Assembly (NCBI GenBank): GCA_031549115.1 | Contig: JAVBQJ010000025.1 | Location: 1 to 64,000, forward strand | DNA: 64,000 bases | From: JAVBQJ01 sp031549115 | GTDB lineage: Bacteria > Verrucomicrobiota > Lentisphaeria > Victivallales > Victivallaceae | Reading direction: 5' to 3' | Part shown: one piece after another, positions 9,192 to 18,421 of the stretch | How positions within the stretch are numbered: position 1 is the first letter of the stretch | Layout: each line of letters opens with the position of its first letter | Position numbers and translations under genes: made by a program | The notes under the pieces: generated by a model | What the model was told of the DNA's origin: nothing | Database searches by the model: none | Seen by the model: the letters and a program-made list of their open reading frames with translations, nothing else

Positions 9192-10118
9192 ATGAATTTA
9201 CTTGTGACGGGTGCATTTCCTTGGACTGAGGCAGAGCTGAATATCTTGAAACAGCTCGGCCATGAGGTCGTATTCATGCCGCAGGAAAAAGGGTCTTTGC
9301 CGTGCGCGGCGGAATGGGTCGAAGGTATTATCGCGAACGGGATTTTTTTTAGCCATCCGATAGAGCATTTTACATCGTTGCGGTACATACAGCTGACGAG
9401 TGCTGGTTTTGATAGGGTGCCAATGGAGTATATAAAAGAACATGGTATTTCAATATTCAACGCCAAAGGTGTCTATAGTACTCCAATGGCGGAATTTGCA
9501 TTGAACGGCGTGTTGGCACTATATAAGCAGAATCGTTTTTTTGGGGAAAACCAGAAGAAACACAAGTGGCTCAAGCACAGAGGCATTCAGGAACTTTACG
9601 GCAAGCATGTCTGCATTGTCGGCTGCGGAAACATTGGCACAGAATGTGCAAAACGTTTTGGGGCGTTCGGATGTAGAATTGTTGGTGTGGATGTGAGGCC
9701 ATATGCATCGGATCATTATGCAAGAATATTTCCATTGGAAGCTCTTGATGGCGTACTAAAGACAGCGGATGTTGTTGTGCTTACTGTGCCGCTGACGGAA
9801 CAAACACGGCATTTGATGGGCGCTGAGCGATTTTTAAAGTTCAAACCTGGTAGTGTGTTTGTAAATATAGCAAGAGGGGCGGTTGTTGATACGCAGGCCT
9901 TAACGGATGCGCTGAGAGAAGGGTGGATCAGTGCTGTGCTGGATGTGTTTGAAGAAGAGCCGCTCAATGGAAATAGTCCTTTGTGGGACATGGAAAATGT
10001 GTTGATTACACCTCATAACTGTTTTGTTGGAGATGGGAATCACGAGCGCTTGTGGCGGGTGATAAGTGAAAATCTGAAAGAAAACCATGAAGATATTGAT
10101 GATACGGCCAAGTTATAA
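9192..10118 (+). CDS. NAD(P)-dependent D-2-hydroxyacid dehydrogenase
   Basis: This 308-residue protein is of the D-isomer-specific 2-hydroxyacid dehydrogenase family. The nucleotide-binding VGCGNIGTECAKRFG is at about residues 141-155. The Arg-bearing segment VNIARGAVVD follows, with DVFEEEPL carrying the conserved Glu and ITPHN carrying the catalytic His. It reduces a 2-oxoacid to a D-2-hydroxyacid or the reverse. The first 100 residues form the substrate-binding half. The start ATG at 9192 follows a 61-base gap and the purine-rich ggacgga. The end overlaps the next glycosyltransferase by 32 bases. A role in making a hydroxy-acid decoration with the HpcH/HpaI-like aldolase is plausible but not shown. 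Confidence 0.87.
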   Translation: MNLLVTGAFPWTEAELNILKQLGHEVVFMPQEKGSLPCAAEWVEGIIANGIFFSHPIEHFTSLRYIQLTSAGFDRVPMEYIKEHGISIFNAKGVYSTPMAEFALNGVLALYKQNRFFGENQKKHKWLKHRGIQELYGKHVCIVGCGNIGTECAKRFGAFGCRIVGVDVRPYASDHYARIFPLEALDGVLKTADVVVLTVPLTEQTRHLMGAERFLKFKPGSVFVNIARGAVVDTQALTDALREGWISAVLDVFEEEPLNGNSPLWDMENVLITPHNCFVGDGNHERLWRVISENLKENHEDIDDTAKL

Positions 10119-11310
10119 TCCGGAAATGTCTGCCGGGAACCATTTGGCACAAGATCTGATTGTTGACCTTCAAGCTGCAGGGCATAGCGTAGTACTGGTA
10201 ACTCCTGTATCCGAAAAATTCACTGGACTTCCCGAAGAATACCAGGATCCCTGTTCGGTCATGCGAGTAAAAAGTAAAGTATCGGGACAAGGTGTGATAA
10301 AAAGGATTTTGCGATATATTGACACTTCGCTTTCTATGTATAAAGTGGCAGGGAGGTTAGATTTTGATCTTATTATCTCCCATTCCATGCCTCCGCTTCT
10401 CGGCCCGTTTTCCTGTAAGCTGGCAAAAAAGAAACGCACACCGCACATTTACTGGGAACAAGACATTGTTTCAAATTCGATTATCAGTACTGGTATGGGG
10501 ACCAGCAACAAGATCAAGCAAAAGATAATGTTTCACATAGCGAGGATGTTGGAAAAATATACAGAGAAGCACTGTACCCATATTGTGACGATATCAAAGA
10601 AGTTTAAACAAACGCACACCGATCGCGGAATCTCCGATGACAAGATCACAGTGGTGTATAACTGGATCGATACAAATGTGATTTTCCCTCAAAAGCGGGA
10701 AAAAAATCCGCTGTTCGAAGAACTTGGTTTGGACAGGAACGACTTTATCGTATCCTACTGCGGTAATCTTGGAATTCCGCAAAATGTGGAAATTATGATT
10801 GATGCCGCAGAAAAACTGCAATCGCTCAGAGGCTTGACCTTCCTGTTGATCGGAAACGGTTCGCGTGAAAATCATATTTTAAAATACCTCGACGAGAAAA
10901 AATTGCGGAATTTGCGATATCATCCATTATATCCGCTGTCCCGTGCGCGTGATGTGTATACCGTTGGTGATATTGGACTCGTAATCGGAAAAAAAAGAAC
11001 GTCACATAATGGATTTCCCAGCAAAATGTGGAGTATCCTTGCTGCTGGCCAAGCTATGATCAGTTGCTTTGATGCGGATAGTGAGTTAAGTGAGTTTGTT
11101 CGAGAAGGCGGTTGTGGAATAGCAGTAGAACCGGATTCTTCGGACAAATTAGTCGAGGCGATCCAAGCTCTGTTTCATGATCAAAGCAGATGCAGAAAAT
11201 GCGGTGAAAATGCAAGAAAATTTGCAGTTGAATATGCTGAAAGAGCAAAAGCAACCGCTCAGTTTGTTGAAATTGTAAAGCAGGCAGTTGCTGGTATTTG
11301 CCTCAAGTGA
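10087..11310 (+). CDS. Glycosyltransferase family 4 (GT-B fold)
   Basis: This 407-residue cytoplasmic GT-B transferase has the N-terminal MKILMIRPSYNPEMSAG donor/acceptor-loop signature, the central hinge ISDDKITVVYNWID, and a C-terminal glycosyl-transf_1 domain (FIVSYCGNLG, LTFLLIGNGSREN, GFPSKMWSILAAGQA). In place of the common E-x7-E, the donor site reads around SKMWSILAAGQAMI, as in WbuB-like enzymes, some of which transfer L-FucNAc. CapE/F/G in the same locus supply UDP-L-FucNAc, so that specificity is possible but only inferred. It starts inside the 3' end of the dehydrogenase gene. Confidence 0.87.
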   Translation: MKILMIRPSYNPEMSAGNHLAQDLIVDLQAAGHSVVLVTPVSEKFTGLPEEYQDPCSVMRVKSKVSGQGVIKRILRYIDTSLSMYKVAGRLDFDLIISHSMPPLLGPFSCKLAKKKRTPHIYWEQDIVSNSIISTGMGTSNKIKQKIMFHIARMLEKYTEKHCTHIVTISKKFKQTHTDRGISDDKITVVYNWIDTNVIFPQKREKNPLFEELGLDRNDFIVSYCGNLGIPQNVEIMIDAAEKLQSLRGLTFLLIGNGSRENHILKYLDEKKLRNLRYHPLYPLSRARDVYTVGDIGLVIGKKRTSHNGFPSKMWSILAAGQAMISCFDADSELSEFVREGGCGIAVEPDSSDKLVEAIQALFHDQSRCRKCGENARKFAVEYAERAKATAQFVEIVKQAVAGICLK

Positions 11311-11339
11311 ATTATGAACACCATGGATAAAAACAGGTT

Positions 11340-12527
11340 ATGAAGATACTAATGGTAAATTCCGTCTGCGGATTTGGCAGTACTGGCCGTATCTGTACTG
11401 ATATTGCAGAAGCATTGTCACAACAAGCACATGAAGTGAAAATTGCTTATGGACGCGAAGCTGTTCATGAGAAATACCAGAAGTATGCTGTCAAAATTGG
11501 AAATAGTATAGATCAAAATCTTCACTGGCTTCGTACTCGCTTAATGAATGAACATGGTTTCGGCTCCAGGAAGGCAACCCGTAATTTTTTGCAATGGGCA
11601 AATGAATATAATCCCGATTTACTGTGGTTGCATAATATTCATGGCTACTATATCAATGTGGAGATGTTGTTTGACTGGATAAAAAGCCGTCCCCAAATGA
11701 AGATAAAATGGACGCTTCATGATTGTTGGGCTTTCACCGGCCATTGCACGTACTTTACAGTAGCAAAATGTACAAAATGGAAAACTCATTGTTCGCATTG
11801 TCCGCAAGTACAGCGTTATCCGGCAAGTTATCTTTTTGACAACAGCAAGCGCAATTTTGAACGCAAGCGGAGGGCATTTACCGGAGTAGCGGATATGACT
11901 TTGATTACTCCGTCGCAGTGGCTGGCGGATTTGGTCAAGCAGAGTTTTCTCAAAGAATATCCTGTCAAGGTAGAGTATAATAAAATCAACACAACTGTGT
12001 TCAAGCCGACGCCAAATGATTTTCGAGAGCGGTATGGCTTGCAAGACAAAAAGATAATCCTCGGAGTTGCGAGCATCTGGTCGCCGCGCAAAGGTCTGGA
12101 TGATTTAATAAAACTCTCTCAAATGCTGGATGAAAGTTATGCCGTCGTCTTAGTCGGATTGACGCCGAAACAGATCAAAAGTTTACCTCACGGTATACTC
12201 GGGTTGACGCGGACAAACAGCGTTCAGGCGCTGGCCGAAATCTACACTGCCGCAGACTTGTTTGTAAATTGCACCTACGAGGATAATTTCCCCACCGTCA
12301 ATTTGGAATCCTTAGCCTGTGGTACTCCTGTGATTACCTACAGAACAGGCGGGAGCCCGGAGGCATTAAACGAGAGATGCGGTATTATTGTTGATCAGGG
12401 TGACCTGTCTGCTCTGGTTCAAGCGATAAAAGAATATAAAGGCGATACCGAGGCCTGCTTGCTCCGAGTCCGGAATTTTGCCTTGAATTCCGAAGGACTG
12501 AAACCATCGGCGTTGTATGAGGTCTAA
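11340..12527 (+). CDS. Glycosyltransferase family 4
   Basis: This 395-residue GT-B enzyme has the N-terminal signature VNSVCGFGSTGRICTDIA (Gly-rich acceptor loop) and the WTLHDCWAFTGHCTYF segment with a Cys-rich patch (residues about 130-160) common to colanic-acid-type WcaC-like transferases. ITPSQWLADLVKQS and LGVASIWSPRKGLDDL mark the C-terminal domain. The donor-binding stretch is TYEDNFPTVNLESLACGTPVI, containing the E-x7-E motif. It should add one sugar of the repeat unit from a nucleotide-sugar donor at the inner face of the membrane. It lies 29 bases after the previous transferase. Confidence 0.88.
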   Translation: MKILMVNSVCGFGSTGRICTDIAEALSQQAHEVKIAYGREAVHEKYQKYAVKIGNSIDQNLHWLRTRLMNEHGFGSRKATRNFLQWANEYNPDLLWLHNIHGYYINVEMLFDWIKSRPQMKIKWTLHDCWAFTGHCTYFTVAKCTKWKTHCSHCPQVQRYPASYLFDNSKRNFERKRRAFTGVADMTLITPSQWLADLVKQSFLKEYPVKVEYNKINTTVFKPTPNDFRERYGLQDKKIILGVASIWSPRKGLDDLIKLSQMLDESYAVVLVGLTPKQIKSLPHGILGLTRTNSVQALAEIYTAADLFVNCTYEDNFPTVNLESLACGTPVITYRTGGSPEALNERCGIIVDQGDLSALVQAIKEYKGDTEACLLRVRNFALNSEGLKPSALYEV

Positions 12528-12537
12528 AAAAACTATT

Positions 12538-13656
12538 ATGAGAAAAGTTCTTTTTGTCACTAATTTGCCCTCCCCGTACCGGATAGATTTTTTCAATGAA
12601 CTTGGCCGTTACTGCGATTTGACCGTCTGTTTTGAACGACTGAGCGCCTCTGACCGCAATGTCGCTTGGAAAAGCAAGGCTCCGGAAAATTTCACACCGG
12701 TCTATCTGAATGCTAAAACTGTCGGAGCGGATAAATCGATCGGATTGCAAATGGTCAGATGTGTAAAAGCTCACCAAGAGAGCATCATCATTATGAGCAA
12801 CTATGCTTCGCCGTCAACCATGCTGGCGATTGCCTATTGCAGATTGACAGGGATCCCATACTATATGGAACATGACGGTGGTCTTGATAAAAAAGATCCC
12901 TTGTTGCGAGGACTTTTGAAGAAGTTTCTGCTGCGCGGCGCAGAAAAACATTTTACTACTTGCGCTTCCAGTATGGACTATCTGGGCGCAATCGGTATTC
13001 CAGATGAAAAAATTATCAAATACCCGTTTACATCGTTGACACAGAGAGATTTAGAGCAAGCGACACTTCTCAATACCGAGGAAAAAATCGGTCTCCGCTA
13101 TCATTTGGGAATGACTGAAAAAAAAATAATACTTTCTGTCGGACGATTTTCCTATGATGGCGGATACGGCAAGGGCTATGACGTCCTGCTGAAATTGGCC
13201 AAAATGCTGAATCGTGATGTCGGCATTTATATTGTCGGAGACGAACCGACAGAAGAATTTCTCCAAATGAAACAGGAGCTGAATTTAACAAATGTCCACT
13301 TTATCGGTTTCAAAAATAAAAAAGAGCTTGCTGAGTATTATTGTGCGGCGGATTTATTTGTTTTGCTTACCCGTGGCGATGTTTGGGGACTAGTTATCAA
13401 CGAAGCCATGATGTACGGTCTACCGGTTGTCACCACGACAAAATGCTGCGCTGGTTTGGAGCTGGTTGAAGACCGAATCAATGGTTATTTGCTCCCCTTG
13501 GAGGCGGAAAAGGCTTTTGCGGAAAAAATTGATACAATATTAAGCGATGAATCGTTGCGGCAAAAAATGTCACAAAAAAGTCTTGAACGGATACAGGGAT
13601 ATACGATTGAAAACATGGCAAAGGTTCATATGAATTATCTTCGGGATTATGCCTGA
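12538..13656 (+). CDS. Glycosyltransferase family 4
   Basis: This GT-B transferase has 372 residues from the ATG at 12538. An upstream in-frame ATG at 12517 would add seven residues and overlap the preceding gene. The later start is preferred because MRKVLFVTNLPSPYRIDFFNEL is the normal family N-terminus. The C-terminal domain shows ILSVGRFSYDGGYGKGYDVLL, the DLFVLLTRGDVWGLVINEAM donor motif (E-x7-E type) and YGLPVVTTTKC. It begins within the 3' end of or just after the previous GT4 and overlaps the polymerase gene by 8 bases, so the transferases and polymerase form one transcription unit. Confidence 0.87.
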   Translation: MRKVLFVTNLPSPYRIDFFNELGRYCDLTVCFERLSASDRNVAWKSKAPENFTPVYLNAKTVGADKSIGLQMVRCVKAHQESIIIMSNYASPSTMLAIAYCRLTGIPYYMEHDGGLDKKDPLLRGLLKKFLLRGAEKHFTTCASSMDYLGAIGIPDEKIIKYPFTSLTQRDLEQATLLNTEEKIGLRYHLGMTEKKIILSVGRFSYDGGYGKGYDVLLKLAKMLNRDVGIYIVGDEPTEEFLQMKQELNLTNVHFIGFKNKKELAEYYCAADLFVLLTRGDVWGLVINEAMMYGLPVVTTTKCCAGLELVEDRINGYLLPLEAEKAFAEKIDTILSDESLRQKMSQKSLERIQGYTIENMAKVHMNYLRDYA

Positions 13657-14833
13657 AATGAATGATGAAAACACAAAAATTACATTTTGGGTTTGCACAT
13701 TAGTCATTGCGACAAATTTGTCGCAACTTCCGTTTTTTGTTAACAATGGTATAACACAATTTTTGTCCTATCCTGCCTGGATATTGATAGCAATTTTTGC
13801 AGTTTTGCATCATGATGCGACCAGAAAATATACGATTCATGTGTTAATTTTTTTCATATGCTTCTGTATGGTTTCTTTGTTGCAAGAGCTACTGACCGGG
13901 TTCAATTATTTGGGCTCACGAATTTTCCAAAGTGTCATGTTGACCGTCTGGATTTTCTCTGTTTCCTCTCTCATTCCCGGCAAGCTGATAAGTGTTAAAA
14001 CAATCACATCGGTTTATACCGTATATATTTTAAGCGCAACAGCAGTAGCGGTTGCAGTATATTACAGTTATTTTTATAGCATACAATTATTCACATCCCC
14101 AATATACGAGTACGGATCAAAAAATTCCACTTCTCAAATATTGTTAACGGCAATTATATTAGGCATTTTCTGCATAAATGATGGCGGATATTTTATAAAA
14201 CGGGCAAAATGGTGCTGTCTTGGCATCAATCTTGTATTATTGTTTCTGATACGAAGCCGCGCCTCCATCATCGGACTGGTAGTATTAATTGCCGCAGCCC
14301 TGCAAAATAAAAGTCTGAATAGCAAAACAAAGCTGATGATCATGACCGCTGTAGCAATATTTGGGGTACTCATTTGTTTTAATGCGGAAGTATACAATGT
14401 GATTGTTGAAAAAATATTATTTGGCTTCAGATCCGTCGATGACTTGGATTCTTTGTCTTCTGGGCGTTTAGGGCAATTGGAGGAGTTTCCCGAACTCTTT
14501 GAGCCCGACTGGATGTTTGGCAAAGGCAGATACAAAATTGAATCCTTCCCGTTATCAGTACTGGTTCAATATGGTTTGTTTACAGGAATGGCGATTATCA
14601 TTTTCTGTCTTCAACCTGTGATTTATGCCATCAAACGCCGCAAACAAAACCGCGAATATGATATTCTGCTGGTTTTGAGCCTGGTTTATCTGTTGAATGG
14701 GTTGTTTGAAGAATTATCGCCCCTGGGGCCTGGTGTCAAATGTTACTTTCTGTGGTTTTTATTTGGCATACTAATAGGAAGAGAGGATCTGCCGCAAAAG
14801 AATTCCAACAGCTTCATTCAGCAGAACCTGTGA
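13649..14833 (+). CDS. wzy: Wzy/O-antigen-ligase-like polysaccharide polymerase
   Basis: This 394-residue protein is highly hydrophobic, with 10-12 predicted membrane helices and a larger periplasmic loop at about residues 255-310. LFLIRSRASIIGLVVL followed by a loop containing SSGRLGQLEEFPELF is the Wzy/WaaL pattern of conserved arginines. Sequence conservation in Wzy is poor, so the call rests on topology, these arginines, and its position between glycosyltransferases and a flippase. It would link lipid-carried repeat units at the periplasmic face. The following 346 bases hold an inverted-repeat element but no gene. Confidence 0.75.
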   Translation: MPEMNDENTKITFWVCTLVIATNLSQLPFFVNNGITQFLSYPAWILIAIFAVLHHDATRKYTIHVLIFFICFCMVSLLQELLTGFNYLGSRIFQSVMLTVWIFSVSSLIPGKLISVKTITSVYTVYILSATAVAVAVYYSYFYSIQLFTSPIYEYGSKNSTSQILLTAIILGIFCINDGGYFIKRAKWCCLGINLVLLFLIRSRASIIGLVVLIAAALQNKSLNSKTKLMIMTAVAIFGVLICFNAEVYNVIVEKILFGFRSVDDLDSLSSGRLGQLEEFPELFEPDWMFGKGRYKIESFPLSVLVQYGLFTGMAIIIFCLQPVIYAIKRRKQNREYDILLVLSLVYLLNGLFEELSPLGPGVKCYFLWFLFGILIGREDLPQKNSNSFIQQNL

Positions 14834-14974
14834 ACATTCCATATGAATAATATCAAAAGATCGTGCTTGAATGTTTGTTGTCAGGTAAAATGGCGTTTTT
14901 CATTTAAGAATTGTGTTTGCTGTCAGGTGGATATTGTTTGATACCCAAGCGGCAGCAAATAGAAAAAGATGGTT

Positions 14975-15162
14975 CTTCTGCACTTTGTGAAAAAACTTTC
15001 GTCGTGTAGCCGGAACTGCCGGACCAATCAAGGGACAACCCGGCTGGGAATTTGATGTGGTGGTTGAAAAAATGATTTTTCAATCACCCGCAGGCAACCG
15101 GGACATAAGAACTATACCCACATCCCATGTCCTTGAGGACATTTTTTCACAAAGTGCAGAAG
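14975..15162. repeat. 188-bp segment bounded by perfect 21-bp inverted repeats, upstream of wzx
   Basis: The left arm (14975-14995, beginning CTTCTGCACTTTGTG) and the right arm (15142-15162) are exact reverse complements over 21 bases. Inside, 15059-15071 and 15076-15088 form a second dyad (GGTGGTTGAAAAA against TTTTTCAATCACC, 12 of 13 paired) centred almost at the middle. The whole segment is thus a long imperfect palindrome with no transposase gene. It could be a MITE, an attenuator, or an invertible regulatory segment. It occupies the gap between the polymerase and flippase genes (14834-15179), which otherwise holds nothing recognisable. Confidence 0.8.
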
Positions 15163-15179
15163 AGAAAAAAAGATTAATA

Positions 15180-16586
15180 ATGGATAATTTGAACAAAAAG
15201 CTGCTGAACGGAACAGCAATATATTTTGTAGGTAATGCCTTGGCGAGTCTGCTTAGTCTTATGGTGCTTCGCTTCATCACAGGGCGAATAGCAAGTGACG
15301 AATACGGGCTCTATAATTTAATTGTGACAGTATCGAATTTAGTTACACCTTTTGTTACTTTGCAAATTGCAGATGCAGTATTCAAGTTTTTAATTAAAGC
15401 TAAAACAGAAGATGAGAGAAAAAATGTATTTTCCGCCTCCATTACCGTTTTTATATTCAGCTTTATTGTAATAATTGCTGGCGTATCTTTAATAAATGCT
15501 TTCTTTGTTAAAATACCACATCCTGCACTTGTGGCAGGGTATTTTATTTCAACCAACTTCTATGCACTCTATCACCGCATTGTTAGAGCTTTTGGCAGGA
15601 ATAAGGTTTATGTATTGTGCAATCTCACGAGAACGTTTATGGTCTTGGTAATGCAAATCACACTTATATCTTGTTTTAATTGGGGCGTTGCCGCGCTTTT
15701 ATTTGCAACAATTTGTGCTGATATTATTTTTGCCATGTTGGCAGAAACCCAAGTACATGCCTTTAGGTTATGGTCCGTAAAATCTGTTAAATTCTCTGTT
15801 TTCAAATCTATGTTGAAATTTTCAGCACCGCTTATGCCAAATACTGCATTGTGGTGGCTTACATCGTCCATAAATACCTTAATTATTTCTGACAAATGCG
15901 GTCTGGAGGCTACTGGAATTTATACCGTTGCAAATAAATTTTCAGCTATTCTTTCGCTGGTTACAGCAGTCTTTGTTATGTCCTGGCAGGAGTTAGCTGT
16001 TGCAGAATATGGCAAAAAGAACTTTAAATCTTTTTTTACCAACACGTTTAATATGTATATTGTGATTGTAATAACTGCCATTGTAATACTTATACCTTTC
16101 ATGAAGACGGTTTTTCCGGTTTTAATAGACGCGAGTTATTATGAGTCTATTAAATATGCACCGTTCCTTCTCATCGTTTCAGGAATGTCTGCTTTATCTG
16201 GATTTCTGGCTCAAATTTTTACTGCTCAAGGTACAACCTGTCGTAATTTGTGGACTACTCTTGTGGGGATGGGCTTTAATATTGTAATAGTATTTGCTTG
16301 CGTTGATATCATTGGGTTATGGGCTGCAGTGTTTGGATCGATGACGGCATATGCAGTAATAATGATACTTAGATTATTATTAGTCAGCAATGAATTTGAA
16401 TATAAAATTAAATTCATAAATATTTCAATCTCTCTTATTATGCTTGCATGCAGTATCGTGATTTATATGAATTTTGCAACTGTCATAAATGTTATTTGGT
16501 TTGTATTGATGATGATTGTTTCATTTTTCCTAAATTTTAGATTCATTAAAGATATTTTTTTCATTTTAGCATTAAAGAAGTCTTAG
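15180..16586 (+). CDS. wzx: Wzx-type polysaccharide flippase (MATE/PST family)
   Basis: From ATG 15180 this is a 468-residue protein with about 14 hydrophobic helices. It begins MDNLNKKLLNGTAIYFVGNAL, the usual amphipathic start of PST flippases, and continues LLSLMVLRFITGRI. An upstream GTG at 15057 would add 41 residues encoded by the inverted-repeat element, so it is rejected as start; a purine-rich agagaaaaaaag precedes 15180. The protein should flip undecaprenyl-diphosphate-linked repeat units to the periplasm. Codon use is A+T-rich, like its neighbours. Confidence 0.88.
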   Translation: MDNLNKKLLNGTAIYFVGNALASLLSLMVLRFITGRIASDEYGLYNLIVTVSNLVTPFVTLQIADAVFKFLIKAKTEDERKNVFSASITVFIFSFIVIIAGVSLINAFFVKIPHPALVAGYFISTNFYALYHRIVRAFGRNKVYVLCNLTRTFMVLVMQITLISCFNWGVAALLFATICADIIFAMLAETQVHAFRLWSVKSVKFSVFKSMLKFSAPLMPNTALWWLTSSINTLIISDKCGLEATGIYTVANKFSAILSLVTAVFVMSWQELAVAEYGKKNFKSFFTNTFNMYIVIVITAIVILIPFMKTVFPVLIDASYYESIKYAPFLLIVSGMSALSGFLAQIFTAQGTTCRNLWTTLVGMGFNIVIVFACVDIIGLWAAVFGSMTAYAVIMILRLLLVSNEFEYKIKFINISISLIMLACSIVIYMNFATVINVIWFVLMMIVSFFLNFRFIKDIFFILALKKS

Positions 16587-16598
16587 AAAAAGGTAAAT

Positions 16599-17657
16599 AT
16601 GAATAATTTATTTATTATGCATACGCAATATAATCTCATACTGTCGGCTGCAGTTATATCCCGTTCTAACGCTGATACGAACACATTAGTTCTTTGGTCT
16701 GAATTTTCACTGACGGAACAGATGAGTAACGCTCTTAATCAGTTGTTTGACCAGGTAATAGTGGTAAGTGATTGCTATGTTTCCAATAAAATGCCGTTAA
16801 AAGCAACAGCATTTATCAGAAAATGCGTGAAAAAGACAAGAACCCTGCAAAATATGAATTTTGATCGAATTTTCATGTCCCAAGAAAGAACATTTGACCT
16901 GATTATTTGCGAGATGGTAAAGCGCAATAACCCGAAGGCTATTGGTATTGATATTGAGGAGGATGCATATTATTCCATTGATAACCGGTTAAACTCTCCG
17001 AATTCTGTTTTTAAACCAGGTGTTTATCGTAGACTCCGAAGATGGTTATTCCATATCCTTCTTGCCGATTACCCGTATAATGATCGAGATTATGGATATT
17101 GCTATGGAATGTCTGAAGAACTTGGTGAAGTTAATTTGCTGTATCCGCAGTTGGCAAGGCGTGAGCTTGTCGGGAAGAAACTAACCGAGGTCAAAAAAAA
17201 TGAACTTTTGGCAGGTATTGAGGCACTATACTCCAAAATAAATACCCATTACCCGGATTCAAACAAATATATGGTTATGTTTTTTGATCTGATGGATCGG
17301 TATAAAAATAAAAAATTTGTGAAACAACTGGTTGTACAGGTGATAGCGCAATGTAGAAATCATGGCAGAATCGTGCTCATGAAGTATCACCCCAGGGAAA
17401 CGGAAAAGTTTTCGGAATTTAGTAATGCTTTTGAAATAGATAAACTTATTCCTGCGGAAAAGATATTATATGATTTGCAGGGAAAAAATGTGTCAGTCTT
17501 AGGAAATGCTACCACAACATGCATTGTAGCTGCAAAGCTTGGGTATTCTGTTATCTCAATATGTAAACTTGAGATGCCAGATAATACAAAAATGCACAAT
17601 ATTATGACGAAAATGGGAATCCATTGTATTTCTGATATAAATGAAATTAAATACTGA
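16599..17657 (+). CDS. Polysialyltransferase-like (CMP-sugar-dependent) glycosyltransferase
   Basis: This 352-residue protein resembles bacterial sialyl/polysialyltransferases (GT52/POLYST type). The N-terminus MNNLFIMHTQYNLILSAAVI is the typical opening strand of that group. An acidic IDIEEDAYY near residues 118-126 stands where the D/E-D/E-G motif falls. MKYHPRE near residue 263 gives the HP motif that contacts CMP, and GNATTTC near residue 302 corresponds to the Ser/Thr motif. The next three genes look like a CMP-ulosonic acid pathway, so this enzyme probably transfers that sugar. The third position of the acidic motif is Ala rather than Gly. Sialic acid itself is not implied, since no NeuB or NeuC is present. 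Confidence 0.65.
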   Translation: MNNLFIMHTQYNLILSAAVISRSNADTNTLVLWSEFSLTEQMSNALNQLFDQVIVVSDCYVSNKMPLKATAFIRKCVKKTRTLQNMNFDRIFMSQERTFDLIICEMVKRNNPKAIGIDIEEDAYYSIDNRLNSPNSVFKPGVYRRLRRWLFHILLADYPYNDRDYGYCYGMSEELGEVNLLYPQLARRELVGKKLTEVKKNELLAGIEALYSKINTHYPDSNKYMVMFFDLMDRYKNKKFVKQLVVQVIAQCRNHGRIVLMKYHPRETEKFSEFSNAFEIDKLIPAEKILYDLQGKNVSVLGNATTTCIVAAKLGYSVISICKLEMPDNTKMHNIMTKMGIHCISDINEIKY

Positions 17658-17684
17658 AAGTTAATAACAAACCTGGAGGGGGTT

Positions 17685-18419
17685 ATGAAAGTAGTCGGCA
17701 TTATTCCTGCAAGATACGGTTCCACAAGAATGCCTGGGAAACCACTTATGGATATATGTGGTCACCCCATGATATGGTGGGTTTATCAGAATGTACGGAA
17801 AGTCAAAGAATTCGATGAGATATATGTTGCCACTGATGATGACCGAATCAGAGCAGTTTGTGAAGGATTTGGCGCAAAGGTCATTATGACAACAAGTGAT
17901 TGTTCGTGCCTAATTGACCGCGTTTATCTGGTGTCGAAGGTCGTCGATGCGGATTACTATGTTACCGTAAACGGAGATGAACCCATTCTTGAATCTGAAA
18001 TCATGCCCAAGATAATTCCTGATTTTGTTGAAACAGAAAAGCCTGTTGTCAGAGGTCTTGTAAGGGAATTCAAAGATCCGGTAGAGGTAATAGATCCGGG
18101 AAATATAAAAATCGTTGTAGGACGCGGTGGCTATTCTTTATACACGTCCAGAAGTCCGATCCCGTATCCGCAGAAGACTGCTAAGTTTACATATAAGAAA
18201 TATGTGGGTGTTGAACTTTTCAACAAGGCAGCATTAAACTTTTATGTTGCCACAGAACAGACAGAAATAGAAAAAATTGAAGACATCGGTTCAATTAGAT
18301 TTCTGGAATATGGCATCAGAATTCACTATGATCTGGTAGAAAGCGAGTCACTTTCAATTGATACGCCGAGAGACATAGAAAAGATTAGAGATATAATTGC
18401 AGCGAGAATGAGAGATTGA
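17685..18419 (+). CDS. KdsB-like CMP-ulosonate cytidylyltransferase
   Basis: This 244-residue nucleotidyltransferase is of the CMP-Kdo synthetase family. Its N-terminal IPARYGSTRMPGKPL is the CTP-binding loop. TVNGDEPIL near residue 97 carries the metal-binding Asp, and LYTSRSPIPYP and SIDTPRDIEKIR are family marks. The segment corresponding to the Kdo-contacting TS-x-H-x-SGTDR of KdsB is altered to TTSDCSCLIDR, so the substrate is probably a different 2-keto-3-deoxy acid. A strong ribosome site (ggaggggg) precedes the ATG. The next gene starts 2 bases after the stop. The reaction would be CTP plus ulosonate giving the CMP-sugar. Confidence 0.82.
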   Translation: MKVVGIIPARYGSTRMPGKPLMDICGHPMIWWVYQNVRKVKEFDEIYVATDDDRIRAVCEGFGAKVIMTTSDCSCLIDRVYLVSKVVDADYYVTVNGDEPILESEIMPKIIPDFVETEKPVVRGLVREFKDPVEVIDPGNIKIVVGRGGYSLYTSRSPIPYPQKTAKFTYKKYVGVELFNKAALNFYVATEQTEIEKIEDIGSIRFLEYGIRIHYDLVESESLSIDTPRDIEKIRDIIAARMRD

Positions 18420-18421
18420 TC

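Noticed and set aside
15057..15179. Longer wzx start at GTG 15057
   Set aside because: The extra 41 codons are encoded by the inverted-repeat element and do not resemble a flippase N-terminus; ATG 15180 has the normal start.
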